64,000 nt of DNA from the NCBI GenBank assembly GCA_030426085.1, contig JAUHYW010000002.1, positions 1 to 64,000 on the forward strand, read 5' to 3'. Positions 63,191 to 64,000 of the stretch are shown one piece after another; the first letter of the stretch is position 1; every line of letters starts with the position of its first letter. Under the pieces are notes generated by a model that saw only the letters and a list, made by a program, of their open reading frames with translations, ran no database searches and was not told where the DNA came from. This DNA is from a bacterium. Lineage in GTDB: Bacteria > Myxococcota_A > Bradymonadia > UBA7976 > UBA1532. The translations under genes and the position numbers were made by a program.

Positions 63191-64000
63191 GACGTGATCT
63201 CCTCGGTGGGGCGGGTCCACAGGTCTTCGAGCCAGGGGTACAGGCCGACCCGGGTGGTCAGATCCATCGGCACCTCGCGGGCGGCCCACCGGGCCGCCTC
63301 TCGTACGGAGGGATGCAGCTCACGGGCCTCGGTCACCAGGATCGAGTCGCCGCGGCCGCCCCCGAACTCCGCGTCGTGGGACTGCCACAGCCGGTGCCAG
63401 CCCTCGAGCGTCGGCCAGCTCGGGTCGGCGTGCACCAGGATCTGGCGCTCGGGGTGGCGCAGCAGCCAGCCCGCCCGCCCGCTCTCCCGGGTGCTCATCA
63501 CCCGGGCGTCCACCATCCCGGCGAAGTCGCGCAGCACCCGGGCGATCGCCTCGTCGAACAGGCGCCGGCGGGCCAGCCGCCCGTTGACGAACGCCCGCAC
63601 CGCGCAGTCCACCCCGCCGGGCCAGTCCAGCACCGGCGCCTGCACGAAGGCGAACCCCTCTGCGCCCGCGTCGATCCGCAGGCGACCGATGGGCACCCGC
63701 CAGCGCTGGGCCATCAGCATCTCCTCCCGCACCCAGCGCGAGCCGGTGGCCCCCTTCGACTCGAAGAGCAGGACCAGCCCGCTGTCTCTGATCGCCGCCT
63801 CGATCTCCCGCTGGACCGGATCGCCGCCCCGCAGCCGCCAGCGGTCGACGAAGACCCGGAAGCCGTCTGCCTCCAGCGCCGCGCGCGCCGCCTCGCACTG
63901 CGCGGTGGCGTCATCCCGGCGATAGGAGAGGAAGATCTGCTGGTCGTGGTCGGCCTCGCGCCCCAGCCGGAAGCGGACGAGCCGGGCGATGTCTGCGCGC
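63187..64000 (-). CDS. TIR-domain protein, 5' end outside the window
   Basis: 270 residues are visible; the frame stays open to the window edge, so the true start lies beyond 64000. Visible residues 22-100 form a TIR domain: QQIFLSYRRDDATAQCEAARAALEADGFRVFVDRW, GDPVQREIEAAIRDSGLVLLFES, and SRWVREEMLMAQRW, where E93 is the likely catalytic glutamate for NAD hydrolysis or cyclisation. A 170-residue C-terminal region (FAFVQAPVLDWPGGVDCAVRAFVNGR, RQILVHADPSWPTLEGW, VREAARWAAREVPMDL) has no assigned domain. It overlaps the SLOG gene by ATGA. Confidence 0.75.
   Translation of the reverse strand, partial: RADIARLVRFRLGREADHDQQIFLSYRRDDATAQCEAARAALEADGFRVFVDRWRLRGGDPVQREIEAAIRDSGLVLLFESKGATGSRWVREEMLMAQRWRVPIGRLRIDAGAEGFAFVQAPVLDWPGGVDCAVRAFVNGRLARRRLFDEAIARVLRDFAGMVDARVMSTRESGRAGWLLRHPERQILVHADPSWPTLEGWHRLWQSHDAEFGGGRGDSILVTEARELHPSVREAARWAAREVPMDLTTRVGLYPWLEDLWTRPTEEITS

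Overview
This window is very GC-rich, gene-dense DNA from a Gram-negative bacterium, most likely of the Myxococcota/Bradymonadota (former deltaproteobacteria). Evidence: an lpxC gene (lipid A synthesis); a cbb3 oxidase; at least ten lipobox-bearing lipoproteins, several with the Asp/Pro-rich tethers (runs such as DMAPD or PDMGP) seen in that group; and predatory/social-bacterium style surface proteins. No rRNA, tRNA, CRISPR array or phage module was recognised. The assignment is by eye, not by phylogeny.

Layout. 1-114: 3' end of a probable transposase. 0.1-3.7 kb (minus): compact cbb3 oxidase operon ccoS-ccoNO (fused)-ccoQ-ccoP behind a universal stress protein. 4.0-8.8 kb (plus): the most unusual locus, a GT60-like (Skp1-type) GlcNAc-transferase, a second GT60-like domain fused to a peroxiredoxin-like domain and two prolyl-4-hydroxylase-type 2OG-Fe(II) dioxygenase domains, and a tubulin-tyrosine-ligase-like ATP-grasp enzyme. 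This looks like a eukaryote-style protein-modification cassette. 8.8-17.1 kb: lipase-like lipoprotein, trpS, infA (TTG start), a glutaryl-CoA dehydrogenase / creatininase-family / benzoate-CoA-ligase-like cluster, and a zinc-ribbon membrane protein. 17.1-20.2 kb: repeat-rich, gene-poor region around a REP-associated (Y1/HUH) transposase. 20.2-33 kb: surface lipoproteins, a large repeat protein, a HEAT/TPR/FGE-like operon, lpxC and a thioesterase. 33.1-36.4 kb (minus): a PD-(D/E)XK nuclease-like protein with a TOPRIM protein (possible defence pair), a Fes-like esterase and a class-I glutamine-amidotransferase-like (S51-type) protein.

36.2-39.7 kb holds a tandem segmental duplication (offset exactly 1,782 bp) of two lipoprotein genes plus the 5' end of the S51-like gene. 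One copy carries an 11-base C tract inside a reading frame. 40-46 kb: an unknown gene, twin ATP-grasp ligases, a frameshifted relative of the duplicated lipoprotein and a DbpA-type DEAD-box helicase. 46-52.5 kb: carboxylesterase and sulfatase lipoproteins, a TPR protein, a DUF4336-like protein and a PhzF-like protein. 52.6-57.9 kb (minus): DUF2760-like gene followed by two Hsp70-family genes. 59.2-62.5 kb (plus): TerB-like protein, two unknowns and an ATP-dependent nucleic-acid ligase in one operon. 62.5-64 kb (minus): a TIR-domain protein (5' end outside the window) overlapping a SLOG-like gene, a probable nucleotide-signalling immune module.

How it fits together: core functions (respiration, tRNA charging, translation initiation, lipid A) are interspersed with envelope lipoproteins and several small accessory modules that look like conflict or protein-modification systems. 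Many operons use ATGA, GTGA or TGATG overlaps, consistent with translational coupling. The large antisense reading frames are an effect of GC-rich third positions and are not annotated.
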